Assembly (NCBI GenBank): GCA_046726375.1 | Contig: JBKPAJ010000062.1 | Coordinates: forward strand, 48,440-112,439 | DNA length: 64,000 bases | Direction of reading: 5' to 3' | DNA from: DASPWV01 sp046726375 | Lineage (GTDB): Bacteria > Acidobacteriota > Vicinamibacteria > Vicinamibacterales > UBA2999 | Notes under the pieces: model-generated | The model's input: the letters and a program-made list of their open reading frames with translations, nothing else | Database searches by the model: none | What the model was told of the DNA's origin: nothing | Part shown: piece by piece, positions 15,801 through 24,342 of the stretch | Layout of the letters: the number at the start of each line of letters is the position of its first letter | Numbering within the stretch: position 1 is the first letter of the stretch | Made by a program: the position numbers and the translations under genes

Positions 15801-17362
15801 CCCCCGCGAAACTTGCGCTGGTCGACGACGATCAGCAGTTCGTTCAGTATCTCGATACACTTCTGCGTTCACGCGGATATGACGTGCAGCCGTTTACCAG
15901 TGGCAGCGAGTTGTTGCAGGCCATGCACACCGACGCTCCGCCGGATGTGGTGCTGCTCGACGTCTCGATGCCCGGAATGGATGGGCTCGAAACGTTGAAG
16001 GCCGTACGTGTGGCGCATCCCAACGTGCAGGTGGTCATGCTTTCGGGTCGCCAGGCACCGTCCACAATCGTCGACGCGATGCGCCAGGGCGCGGCGGACT
16101 ACGTGGTCAAGCCGGACGATCCGGACGGCGTGGGGGAAGCAGCCCTCGAATCCGCGATCCGCAACGCGGTTGAGAAGACCGTGCTCACCAGCGAAGTCGC
16201 GCGCCTGCGCACGCAGGTTGGCGAGGACCCCGAGGGCGTGACGTTCTGGGGTCCCGGACCCGCCATGCGCAATGTGATGGCGATGGTCGAACGCGTCGCC
16301 GACAGCGATATCGGCGTGCTGCTGCGCGGCGAAAGCGGCGTCGGCAAAGAAGTGATCGCAAGAGAGTTGCACCGCCGCTCCCCGCGTCGCACCAAGCCGT
16401 TCGTCAAAGTCAACGCCGCAGCGCTCCCGTCGGAGCTTTTGGAGAGCGAGCTTTTCGGTCACGAACGGGGCGCGTTTACCGGCGCGCAAAACGCCCGCAT
16501 CGGCAAGTTCGAGTTTGCAAACCACGGCACGCTGATGCTCGACGAGATCGGCGAGATGCCGCCGGGCCTGCAGGCCAAGCTGCTGCACGTGCTTCAGGAT
16601 AGCGAGTTCACAAAGCTCGGGAGCAACAAGCCGGTGTCGGTCGACGTCCGCATCATCGCCGCGACCAACCGCGACCTCGAAGCGATGATGCGCGCGGGAT
16701 CGTTCCGCGAAGACCTTTACTACCGGCTGCAGGTGATAGAGATCTTCATTCCGCCGCTGCGCGAACGGCGCGAGGAGATTAACCAGTTCATCGAGTTCTT
16801 CTTGGTCAAGTACTCGGAGCGCTATGGCCGGCCCTTGCGCAAGCCGTCGGATGCGCTGCGCGACACGCTGCTGAACTATGCGTGGCCCGGCAACGTCCGC
16901 GAGCTTGAAAACGTCATCAAGCGATTCGTCATTCTGCAGGACGAGGCGCTTGTCTTGGCCGAGTTGAAGCGCGCACGCACGGTTGCGGCCGAACATGCGG
17001 CACCTGTCGGCGTCGCCGCGGCCGCCGCTCCGGCGCCGATCGCGCCGCCTGTTCATGCCGCGCCGCCGCCACCACCACCACCACCACCGCCGGCGCCCGC
17101 TCCTGTTAGCCCAACCAGTGCAACGGCCGCTGACGAGTCGGACAATGATACGGAACCTGATAATGCGCCGGCGGCGCCCGGGCACGTGAGTTTGCCGGAA
17201 CTCGCACGGGAAGCGGCAATGAAGGCCGAGCGCGCCGCCATCCAGCAGGCGCTCGACCGCTTCCGCTGGAATCGCCGCAAGGCTGCAGACGCGCTTGGCG
17301 TGAGCTACAAGACGCTGCTCAACAAGATGAAGGAGTGTGGCATCAGCGAGCAACAGCTTTGA
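15797..17362 (+). CDS. NtrC-family sigma-54-dependent response regulator with polyproline linker
   Basis: The 521-residue regulator starts at a GTG that overlaps the upstream kinase stop. Its receiver has VDDDQQF and phospho-acceptor D55 in VVLLDVSMPGMDG. The AAA+ domain has Walker A GESGVGKE, GAFTGA, Walker B LMLDEIGE and WPGNVRELEN. Between the AAA+ domain and the Fis-type HTH (KAADALGVSYKTLLNKM) lies a ~70-residue Ala/Pro linker containing a run of ten prolines. Such a linker is not usual in NtrC proteins and probably separates the DNA-binding domain physically. It should activate -24/-12 promoters with its partner kinase. Confidence 0.93.
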   Translation: MTPAKLALVDDDQQFVQYLDTLLRSRGYDVQPFTSGSELLQAMHTDAPPDVVLLDVSMPGMDGLETLKAVRVAHPNVQVVMLSGRQAPSTIVDAMRQGAADYVVKPDDPDGVGEAALESAIRNAVEKTVLTSEVARLRTQVGEDPEGVTFWGPGPAMRNVMAMVERVADSDIGVLLRGESGVGKEVIARELHRRSPRRTKPFVKVNAAALPSELLESELFGHERGAFTGAQNARIGKFEFANHGTLMLDEIGEMPPGLQAKLLHVLQDSEFTKLGSNKPVSVDVRIIAATNRDLEAMMRAGSFREDLYYRLQVIEIFIPPLRERREEINQFIEFFLVKYSERYGRPLRKPSDALRDTLLNYAWPGNVRELENVIKRFVILQDEALVLAELKRARTVAAEHAAPVGVAAAAAPAPIAPPVHAAPPPPPPPPPPAPAPVSPTSATAADESDNDTEPDNAPAAPGHVSLPELAREAAMKAERAAIQQALDRFRWNRRKAADALGVSYKTLLNKMKECGISEQQL

Positions 17363-17418
17363 GGAGCTTGCGTCGCCGAAGCGCGGAAGCACTGCCACCG
17401 AACGACGGCGCGAACCGC

Positions 17419-18135
17419 CTAGTCATCGCGGCGCGACGCGCCGTTCATGAATGCATGCGATAGCCGCTCGAGCCGGGCGGCCACTTTTGCAAGGCGGCGA
17501 ATGTTCCGATCGAAGAGTGCGAGGAGATGGGCCAGCTCCATGTCGCCTTCTCGGACCGGCAATAGCGCGGGCATGACCTGAAGCACGCTCAGCGGCTGCC
17601 GCATTTCCTGACCCACCAGCCGGGCCACGCCGACCAACTGCGCCTTTTGCCGCTCGTTGGCGTCCGTGTAGATCGCCACGAAGGTTCCCACCGTCTGTCG
17701 CTGGAGCGCGCGGATTGTCGCCGTCACCCGTCGCATCGCACGCAGCGCATCGTCCAACGGCATGCCCTCCGGCCGAGCTGCCTCGTGCAGAACGAACTCC
17801 TCGAGGACGTCGGCGAGCGTGTCGTACTCCTGCAAGAGCTGATAAACGGTTGCACCTTGATTGAAGCGCAACCGTCCCAACGCCGCGGCCTGGCGCATGA
17901 CGCTGTCGTGAACTTCGCGTCTCTCTGCGATTGGCGCGGACAAGCTTTCCGCGATCTCGACGATAAAAATCTCCGCGTGTCGAGTCAGATCGTGCGCTGG
18001 AGGGAGCGGCCAGTCGCCTGCCGTCAGCGCCTCGGCCACCCGGTCGAACCATGTTGCTGACAGAGCGCCGCGTGCCGCCTTGAGGCGCGACGCCAACGAC
18101 AGTGCAACTGGATCCGGCGATAACGTGTCGAGCAT
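17419..18135 (-). CDS. RsbRD N-terminal-domain protein with vestigial histidine-kinase dimerisation segment
   Basis: The protein has 238 residues. Residues about 15-150 form an all-helical domain like the RsbT co-antagonist RsbRD N-terminal region found before kinase domains in this phylum (LRFNQGATVYQLLQEYDTL is the clearest match). A segment resembling an H-box follows, but the His is replaced: VARLVGQEMRQPLSVLQV. The protein ends after the dimerisation helices with no ATPase domain. It cannot be an active kinase; it may be a sensor or antiphosphorylation partner. It is convergent with the sigma-54 activator gene. Confidence 0.75.
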   Translation of the reverse strand: MLDTLSPDPVALSLASRLKAARGALSATWFDRVAEALTAGDWPLPPAHDLTRHAEIFIVEIAESLSAPIAERREVHDSVMRQAAALGRLRFNQGATVYQLLQEYDTLADVLEEFVLHEAARPEGMPLDDALRAMRRVTATIRALQRQTVGTFVAIYTDANERQKAQLVGVARLVGQEMRQPLSVLQVMPALLPVREGDMELAHLLALFDRNIRRLAKVAARLERLSHAFMNGASRRDD

Positions 18136-18190
18136 AGCGCGGCCCTCAAGCTGCTAGGCCTTCAAGCTAACGACATCTGAGGAGAACGGC

Positions 18191-18390
18191 ATGAAGTACT
18201 TTGGCATGGATGCTCGGCGTTTCGGGCAGCCTCGTGCTGTTGTGGTTCTCGCTAACCAGATTGGCTGCTACCCAGCGGATTCGACAGACGAAATACCGCG
18301 CCCGCGCGTGCGAGCGGCAGCTCACCACGGATTCCGGCAGATGCATCCAGGAGCTCGTCGACGAGTTGGGTTTCGAGGCGCGCGTTGCGC
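18191..18390 (+). pseudogene. possible frameshifted small membrane protein
   Basis: A very good Shine-Dalgarno (GAGGAG, seven bases upstream) precedes ATG 18191, but that frame becomes Arg-rich. One base out of frame, from about 18201, the sequence reads a convincing membrane segment (LAWMLGVSGSLVLLWFSLTR). Removing one T near 18200 would join MKY to it. The reading suggests a short membrane protein broken by a single-base insertion, or a sequencing error. The 3' half overlaps the histidine-kinase fragment on the other strand. Confidence 0.35.
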
Positions 18391-18602
18391 TCGATTGACG
18401 CGAGCGCACGGCGCGTTTCGTCCCGGTCGAGCAACCCGCCTTTGAGGAGTTCCACCGAGCCCAGGATGGCGTTCAGCGGCGTTCGCAGCTCGTGAGAGAC
18501 GGCATTTGCGATGCGAAGGTGCTCGCGACGGCGCCGCCTCTCCCGTCTGTGATGCCAGCGGAGCACCAAACCTCCCACCTTTCTCACCACCGTCCTCACC
18601 AT
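18252..18602 (-). CDS. histidine kinase fragment: H-box domain only
   Basis: This 116-residue ORF has an AGAGGG Shine-Dalgarno before ATG 18602. A basic N-terminus (RRERRRRREHL) leads into a textbook dimerisation and phospho-acceptor domain: NAVSHELRTPLNAILGSVEL, then ETRRALASIERNARLETQLV and DELLDASA. It then runs into unrelated sequence and stops, so the HATPase domain is missing. The most likely reading is a 3'-truncated kinase gene. A free-standing phosphotransfer protein is the alternative, since the start and H-box are intact. Confidence 0.6.
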   Translation of the reverse strand: MVRTVVRKVGGLVLRWHHRRERRRRREHLRIANAVSHELRTPLNAILGSVELLKGGLLDRDETRRALASIERNARLETQLVDELLDASAGIRGELPLARAGAVFRLSNPLGSSQSG

Positions 18603-19044
18603 CACGCCCTCTATTGCCCGGTATCGCAAGCCGCGTGCCGCTGCCTTCAATGAGAACGTAGCTACCTAGCGGGCGCTGAGCTCTCCAATTGATCAGGCGG
18701 CAACTCTCCGATCGTGGCGCATTTGCCAGTTGTTCGCAGTTGGTATGGCGCTTGCTCTTCAAGTATTCATCGGGACGTTGGCCACAGCGTTCCAAGAAGT
18801 TTGTAGTAGGCAAGCTTCGACAATCCGTCTTTATACCCGCAATTTTTACCCACCAGCAGCGCCGTTGGGTTCGCCCAACGGCGCCCCGCCCATAGATTTC
18901 TTCGTTCCAGTCAACGGTCGTCGGTCGACAGTGATCGGTCATCGAACATCGGTCGCTCAACGGCATCCGGTGTCATCGCGCCCGTTAACTGTTCACAGTC
19001 GACCCGTCGACAGACACGGAACGTGTCAAAATGCCGCGACAGGG
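18603..19044. other. gene-free stretch upstream of the liu operon, with GTCGAC-type repeats
   Basis: No coding capacity is convincing. About 18905-19015 consists of related short units (GGTCGTCGGTCGACAGTGATC, then TCATCGAACATCGGTCG and CACAGTCGACCCGTCGACAG), the same family as 57375-57400 and 58766-58797. Around 18855-18895 there is an imperfect hairpin (GCAGCGCCGTTGGG... CCCAACGGCG) that could be a terminator or regulatory stem in front of the operon. Confidence 0.5.
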
Positions 19045-20652
19045 ATGGACGTTCTCGAGACCCATATCGATCCCAACAGCCCTGATTTTCAGACCAACCG
19101 GGAGCGCATGGCCGCGCTGGTTACGGAGTACCGTGACCGACTGGCCAAGGTGCGAGACGGCGGTGGCGCAAAGTACATGCAGCGCCACCGCGAGCAGGGA
19201 AAGCTCCCCGTCCGCGAGCGCATCGATAAGCTCATCGATCCTGATTCGGCGTTTCTCGAGCTTTCGCCGCTCGCCGCCTGGGGCATGTACGACGATGACG
19301 CGCCGGCTGCCGGCATCGTCACGGGAGTCGGCCGCGTCTCGGGCCAGGACGCGGTGATTGTCGCTAACGATGCGACCGTCAAAGGCGGCACTTACTATCC
19401 AATCACGGTCAAAAAGCATGTTCGCGCACAAGAGATTGCGCTGCAGAATCGGCTGACGTGCATATATCTCGTCGACTCGGGTGGTGCGTTCCTGCCCTTG
19501 CAGGCGGAGGTCTTCCCCGACCGTGATCACTTCGGCCGGATCTTCTTCAATCAGGCACGGATGTCGGCTGAACGTATTCCTCAGATCGCGGTTGTGATGG
19601 GCTCCTGCACGGCTGGTGGCGCCTACGTGCCCGCGATGTCCGACGAGACCATCATCGTCAAGAACACCGGGACGATCTTTCTCGGCGGTCCGCCCCTCGT
19701 TAAGGCTGCCACTGGAGAGGAAGTCACTACCGAGGAGCTGGGAGGCGCCGACGTCCACACGCGGTTATCTGGGGTTGCGGACTATTTCGGCGAAGACGAC
19801 GACCATGCGCTCCACCAGGCGAGAACGATCGTCTCCACGCTCAATCGCGTCAAGCGGTTTTCCGCTGACGTCACCGCACCTGAAGAGCCCGCGTACGATC
19901 CGGCAGAGATCTACGGCATCGTCAATGTCGACGTACGGCGCCCGTACGACGTGCGCGAGGTGATTGCCCGAATGGCGGACGGCTCGAGGTTCGACGAGTT
20001 CAAGGAACGGTACGCGACGACAATCGTGTGCGGGTTCGCCCGTGTCCACGGCTTTCTCGTGGGCGTGGTCGCCAACAACGGAGTTTTGTTTTCTGAATCG
20101 GCGCTGAAAGCGACGCACTTCCTCGAGCTCTGCAACCTGCGTGGGATCCCCCTCGTCTTTCTGCAGAACATCACCGGCTTCATGGTCGGGAAACAGTACG
20201 AGCGCGGCGGCATCGCAAAGGACGGCGCCAAGATGGTGCACGCCGTGGCGAACTCGGTGGTGCCCAAGTTCACAGTGATCATCGGCGGCTCGTTCGGCGC
20301 CGGCAACTACGGGATGTGCGGCCGGGCCTATGAGCCGCGCCTGTTGTGGATGTGGCCTAACGCTCGAATCTCGGTTATGGGTGGCGAGCAAGCGGCGGGA
20401 GTGCTCACCACCGTGAAACGCGATCAGCTTGCCCGCGAAGGAAAACCGTTTTCGGCCGCGGACGAAGCCGCCATCCGCGATCCGATTCTGGACAAGTACG
20501 AATCCGAAGGCTCGCCGTATTACTCCACGGCGCGGTTGTGGGACGACGGCATTCTCGATCCGGCGGAGACGCGCAGCGCGCTCGCGCTCGGGTTATCGGC
20601 CGCATTCAACGCGCCGATCGCGCCGGCAAAATTCGGCGTGTTCCGCATGTAA
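19045..20652 (+). CDS. liuB: methylcrotonyl-CoA carboxylase, carboxyltransferase (beta) subunit
   Basis: This 535-residue acyl-CoA carboxyltransferase transfers CO2 from carboxybiotin to 3-methylcrotonyl-CoA in leucine breakdown. Family segments are visible throughout: REQGKLPVRERIDKLIDPDS near the N-terminus, GGAFLPLQAEVFPDRDHFGR, GSCTAGGAYVPAMSDE (oxyanion glycines), LGGPPLVKAATGEEV, FLQNITGFMVGKQYE and GGSFGAGNYGMCGRAY. The LPLQ...FPDRDHFGRIF segment is typical of MCC-beta rather than propionyl-CoA carboxylase. The ATG at 19045 begins MDVLETHIDP; the upstream open frame is repeat DNA. It is first in the liu operon. Confidence 0.93.
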   Translation: MDVLETHIDPNSPDFQTNRERMAALVTEYRDRLAKVRDGGGAKYMQRHREQGKLPVRERIDKLIDPDSAFLELSPLAAWGMYDDDAPAAGIVTGVGRVSGQDAVIVANDATVKGGTYYPITVKKHVRAQEIALQNRLTCIYLVDSGGAFLPLQAEVFPDRDHFGRIFFNQARMSAERIPQIAVVMGSCTAGGAYVPAMSDETIIVKNTGTIFLGGPPLVKAATGEEVTTEELGGADVHTRLSGVADYFGEDDDHALHQARTIVSTLNRVKRFSADVTAPEEPAYDPAEIYGIVNVDVRRPYDVREVIARMADGSRFDEFKERYATTIVCGFARVHGFLVGVVANNGVLFSESALKATHFLELCNLRGIPLVFLQNITGFMVGKQYERGGIAKDGAKMVHAVANSVVPKFTVIIGGSFGAGNYGMCGRAYEPRLLWMWPNARISVMGGEQAAGVLTTVKRDQLAREGKPFSAADEAAIRDPILDKYESEGSPYYSTARLWDDGILDPAETRSALALGLSAAFNAPIAPAKFGVFRM

Positions 20653-20654
20653 AC

Positions 20655-21440
20655 ATGTCGTTTCGTTATCTGCTCACGCGACGTGAAGGGCCCGTCGAGC
20701 ACGTCGTTTTGAACCGGCCTGACGTGCGCAATGCCTTCAACGATGACGTGATCGCCGAGCTCACGGCGTGGGCGGCCGCTGCACGTACCGACGAGAAGTT
20801 GCGTGTCGTCGTGCTTGCGGGTGAGGGCAAGGTGTTCAGCGCTGGCGCGGACGCAAGCTGGATGGTGCGCATGATCGACTATTCGCGCGACGAAAACGAA
20901 CGCGATGCCACGCGCATGGCGGAGATGTTCCTGGCTCTCGACACGCTGCCCGCCGCTGTGATCGGTCGCATCCACGGCGCCGCGCTCGGCGGCGGCGCTG
21001 GACTCGCCGCCGTGTGCGACATCGCCGTCGCTGACGAAGACGCTGTTTTTGGTTTCACCGAAACGAAGCTTGGCATCCTGCCTGCGGTGATTTCTCCATA
21101 CGTGCTTCCCAAGATTGGACCGTCAGCCGCACGTGAGCTGTTTCTCACCGGCATGCGGTTCTCGGCGCGGCGCGCGCGAGAGATCGGCCTGGTGCACGCG
21201 GTCGTGCCGGTCTCGAAGCTCGATGAAACCGTCGGACGCTACGTCGCGGAATTGTTATCGGCCGCGCCTACAGGCGTTGCGGCGGCCAAGGCCCTCATCG
21301 CGCGCGTCCGGGGACAATCCACCGCGGACGCAATGCGGATCACGGCGCAGGCCATTGCTGCACAGCGGGTATCACCCGAGGGTCAAGAAGGGCTGCGCGC
21401 GTTTCTCGACAAACGCAAGCCGCGCTGGATGGAAGAATGA
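20655..21440 (+). CDS. liuC: enoyl-CoA hydratase, probable methylglutaconyl-CoA hydratase
   Basis: The 261-residue crotonase-fold enzyme has oxyanion-hole segments GKVFSAGADASWM and HGAALGGGAGLAAVCDIAVA and the FTETKLGILPAVISPYV loop. AGADASWM is characteristic of methylglutaconyl-CoA hydratases, which add water to 3-methylglutaconyl-CoA to give HMG-CoA. Its position two bases after liuB and overlapping the biotin carboxylase gene by four bases fits the leucine pathway exactly. Confidence 0.9.
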   Translation: MSFRYLLTRREGPVEHVVLNRPDVRNAFNDDVIAELTAWAAAARTDEKLRVVVLAGEGKVFSAGADASWMVRMIDYSRDENERDATRMAEMFLALDTLPAAVIGRIHGAALGGGAGLAAVCDIAVADEDAVFGFTETKLGILPAVISPYVLPKIGPSAARELFLTGMRFSARRAREIGLVHAVVPVSKLDETVGRYVAELLSAAPTGVAAAKALIARVRGQSTADAMRITAQAIAAQRVSPEGQEGLRAFLDKRKPRWMEE

Positions 21441-22951
21441 TCCGGCGGCTCCTGATCGCCAACCGCGGAGAAATTGCCCTTCGTATCATCCGCGCCTGCC
21501 GTGAGCTGGACGTCGCAAGCGTCGCCGTCTACTCCGACGCCGATCGACGCTCGCCTCACGTTGCGGCAGCTGATCGCGCCGTTCGCATTGGGCCGGCGCC
21601 TCCATCCGAGAGTTATCTGAGCATCAACGCGCTCATTTCCGCGGCGCGCGACACGAAGGTCGAAGCGATCCATCCCGGATACGGCTTTCTCTCCGAACGC
21701 GCGCCGTTCGCGCGTGCGTGTGAGGACGCGGGATTGATTTTCGTCGGGCCGCCCGCGGCGGCCCTCGAACGCATGGGATCGAAGACCGGCGCGCGCGCAC
21801 TCATGAAACGGGCGCGCGTGCCGGTCGTGCCTGGAGAGACGCCCAGCGATCAATCGGATGAATCGATTCGCGCGGCGATCGAACGGGTGGGACTTCCGGC
21901 GCTCCTGAAACCGTCGGCCGGTGGGGGCGGTATCGGGATGAAAACCCTGCGCTCCGCGAACGAGATAGACGACGCCATCCGGCGCGCGCGACGCGAAGCC
22001 GCCGCGGGGTTTGGCGACGGCTCACTCTATGTCGAACGCCTGATCGAGCGGCCGCGGCACGTCGAAGTCCAGGTGTTTGCCGACACGCACGGCAACGCTG
22101 TCCACATCTTCGAGCGCGAGTGCTCCGTTCAACGGCGGCATCAGAAGATGATCGAGGAAACTCCGTGTCCGGTGCTCACAAGGGCGCTGCGGCTCGAAAT
22201 GGGGGAAGCCGCAGTGGCCGCCGCACGTGCCGCGAATTACGTCAATGCGGGCACCGTCGAATTCCTGTTGGAAGGCGCGGGCGATACCGCGCGGTTCTAC
22301 TTTCTCGAGTTGAACACGCGGCTGCAAGTCGAGCATCCAATCACGGAGCTGGTTGCGGGTGTCGATCTGGTGCAGGCGCAACTTCGCGTCGCGGCCGGAG
22401 AGACGTTGCCCTGGACACAAGCGTCGCTCGCGCAGAGAGGCCATGCCATCGAGTGCCGAATCTACGCTGAAGATCCGATGCAGGATTTCCTCCCGCAAGC
22501 CGGCACGCTGCTGCGCTACATCGAGCCACGCGGCCCTGGCATTCGTGTCGATTCCGGTTATGAGGCAGGCAACGAGGTGCCGGTTTATTACGATCCGTTA
22601 CTGGCCAAACTGATCGTCGCCGGTGAAACACGAGGTGCCGCAATCTCGCGCGCCATCGCTGCGCTGCGCGAATTTGCCGTGCTCGGGATCAGAACCAACA
22701 TCCCTTTCTTGCTGGCGATCCTGCAGCATCCCCGCTTCGCGTCGGGCGACGTGGACACGACGTTTCTGGAGACGGAGGGAGCCGCGCTCAGAGCATTCGC
22801 CGCCAAGGACGAGATTCCAGACGCCGCGCTCGCGGCGGCGATCGCGCACACCACTCTGGCGACAAGCACTCCAGACACGAGCATCCCGAGCACCCCCGGC
22901 AATCCAGGCACCACGGACCCGTTCACCACTCTGAGAAACTGGCGTGGCTGA
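21437..22951 (+). CDS. liuD: methylcrotonyl-CoA carboxylase, biotin carboxylase subunit (split form)
   Basis: The protein has 504 residues comprising only the ATP-grasp biotin carboxylase module: N-terminal LLIANRGEIALRIIRACREL, GYGFLSERAPFA, the glycine-rich loop KPSAGGGGIGMK, ECSVQRRHQKMIEETPCP and FLELNTRLQVEHPITE. It carboxylates biotin using ATP and bicarbonate. Canonical LiuD/MccA proteins are over 650 residues because BT and biotinyl domains are fused; here these are in the next gene. The C-terminal ~30 residues are Thr/Ser/Pro-rich and end in the overlap with that gene. Confidence 0.92.
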   Translation: MIRRLLIANRGEIALRIIRACRELDVASVAVYSDADRRSPHVAAADRAVRIGPAPPSESYLSINALISAARDTKVEAIHPGYGFLSERAPFARACEDAGLIFVGPPAAALERMGSKTGARALMKRARVPVVPGETPSDQSDESIRAAIERVGLPALLKPSAGGGGIGMKTLRSANEIDDAIRRARREAAAGFGDGSLYVERLIERPRHVEVQVFADTHGNAVHIFERECSVQRRHQKMIEETPCPVLTRALRLEMGEAAVAAARAANYVNAGTVEFLLEGAGDTARFYFLELNTRLQVEHPITELVAGVDLVQAQLRVAAGETLPWTQASLAQRGHAIECRIYAEDPMQDFLPQAGTLLRYIEPRGPGIRVDSGYEAGNEVPVYYDPLLAKLIVAGETRGAAISRAIAALREFAVLGIRTNIPFLLAILQHPRFASGDVDTTFLETEGAALRAFAAKDEIPDAALAAAIAHTTLATSTPDTSIPSTPGNPGTTDPFTTLRNWRG

Positions 22952-23387
22952 GCATGAGGTGCGCGTCGGCGACCGCACCCGTCGAATCGACGACAAACAA
23001 TTCGCCATCGAGCGCATCGCCGAGGGCGTCTATTCCGTCAGCGACGGGAGCCGCCGCTGGCGGGTCGTTGTTGCCGGTCCGCCGGCCGAGCGCTGGGTGT
23101 TCGTGGATGGCCGTGTCGCACAAATCGAGATCGTCGACAAGACACGCGCCCCGCGCCGTTTCCGGACCGCCGTGCACGACATGAGCGCGCCCATGCCCGC
23201 GACCGTGGTAAAGGTGCTGGTGAGGCCCGGTGCACATGTGACCAGGGGCGACACGGTTGTGATGCTCGAAGCGATGAAAATGGAGCTGCCTGTCAAAGCG
23301 GCGCGCGACGGCGTGGTTCGCGCGGTTCGCTGTGAAGCCGGAGAACTCGTGCAACCGGGCGTCAATCTTGTGGAGCTCGAACCGTGA
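22944..23387 (+). CDS. biotin carboxyl carrier subunit of methylcrotonyl-CoA carboxylase (BT + biotinyl domain)
   Basis: The protein has 147 residues. The last ~70 form a biotinyl domain with the biotinylation motif EAMKMEL; K112 is the biotin-bearing lysine. The first ~70 residues (IDDKQFAIERIAEGVYSV, WRVVVAGPPAERWVFVDGR) look like the BT linker domain that holds the carboxylase subunits together in fused MccA proteins. The GTG start lies eight bases inside the end of the biotin carboxylase gene. The natural LiuD chain has thus been split exactly between the BC and BT domains. Confidence 0.9.
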   Translation: MAEHEVRVGDRTRRIDDKQFAIERIAEGVYSVSDGSRRWRVVVAGPPAERWVFVDGRVAQIEIVDKTRAPRRFRTAVHDMSAPMPATVVKVLVRPGAHVTRGDTVVMLEAMKMELPVKAARDGVVRAVRCEAGELVQPGVNLVELEP

Positions 23388-24289
23388 CCGAAATTCCGCG
23401 GCGCGTGACGATCGTCGAAGTTGGGCCGCGTGACGGACTGCAAAACGAAACGGCCAGGGTGCCGACCGACGTCAAGGTCGGCTTCGTCGATCGTCTGACG
23501 GCCGCAGGCCATAGTGCCATCGAGGTGACAGCGTTCGTTTCGCCCAAGTGGGTGCCGCAAATGGCTGACGCGAGCGAGGTCTTCAGGCGTATCCAGATCA
23601 AGCCGGGCGTCCGCTACACGGCACTCGTGCCCAATCGTGCCGGTCTCGATCGCGCCTGCGAAGCCGGCGTGCGCGAAATTGCGATCTTTGCCGCTTCGTC
23701 GGAAACCTTTAGCCGTCGCAACATCAATCAGAGCATCGACGAATCGTTCGTGGTCTATCGTCATGTGACGGATGCGGCGCTCCAGGCAGGACTTCGCGTT
23801 CGGGCGTACCTCTCGACCGCGTTCGGTTGTCCGTTCGAAGGCGACGTGCCAATCGCTCGCGTGGCTGAACTCTGCGAACGGTTGATCGATCTCGGCGCGT
23901 TTGAAGTGGCGGTCAGCGACACGATCGGTATCGGGCATCCCGGACAGGTCGCACGCGTGCTCGACGCCGTGAGCACGCGCGTCCCAATTGATCGCGTCGC
24001 GCTGCACCTGCACGACACGCGCGGAACGGCACTGGCCAATGTGCTGGTCGGTCTTCAGCACGGCGTCGCGACGTTCGATAGCGCGGCCGGCGGGTTAGGC
24101 GGCTGTCCATATGCGCCCGGTGCCGCGGGGAATCTTGCCACCGAGGATCTGATCTATATGCTCGATGGCCTTGGAGTTGAGACCGGGGTGGCGCTTTCCG
24201 GCGTGATGGAGGCGTCGCTCTATATCGAGCCCGCTATCGGTCACGCGCTGCCCTCGCGCTACGTACAGGCGCACCTTCGCTCGCTGTAA
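23384..24289 (+). CDS. liuE: hydroxymethylglutaryl-CoA lyase
   Basis: This 301-residue TIM-barrel enzyme cleaves HMG-CoA to acetyl-CoA and acetoacetate, the last step of leucine degradation. Diagnostic elements are EVGPRDGLQNE at the N-terminus, AFVSPKWVPQMAD, SETFSRRNIN, LHLHDTRGTALAN (metal-binding His) and the catalytic Cys loop GLGGCPYAPGAAGN. The GTG start overlaps the carrier gene by four bases. It is the last gene of the operon. No isovaleryl-CoA dehydrogenase (liuA) or MerR-type regulator is present here. Confidence 0.95.
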   Translation: MTEIPRRVTIVEVGPRDGLQNETARVPTDVKVGFVDRLTAAGHSAIEVTAFVSPKWVPQMADASEVFRRIQIKPGVRYTALVPNRAGLDRACEAGVREIAIFAASSETFSRRNINQSIDESFVVYRHVTDAALQAGLRVRAYLSTAFGCPFEGDVPIARVAELCERLIDLGAFEVAVSDTIGIGHPGQVARVLDAVSTRVPIDRVALHLHDTRGTALANVLVGLQHGVATFDSAAGGLGGCPYAPGAAGNLATEDLIYMLDGLGVETGVALSGVMEASLYIEPAIGHALPSRYVQAHLRSL

Positions 24290-24342
24290 TTCCCCGAGCT
24301 TCGGCCGTCCCCGAGCTTCGTCGAGGAATGGCGCGGCAAGCT

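Noticed and set aside
15869..17398. 509-codon minus-strand frame opposite the second sigma-54 activator
   Set aside because: Shadow frame: Arg/His/Leu-rich, with a Trp run that is the complement of the polyproline codons.
18730..19044. N-terminal extension of the MCC beta subunit
   Set aside because: The added ~105 residues are encoded by repeat-bearing intergenic DNA and match nothing in the family; ATG 19045 gives a normal N-terminus.
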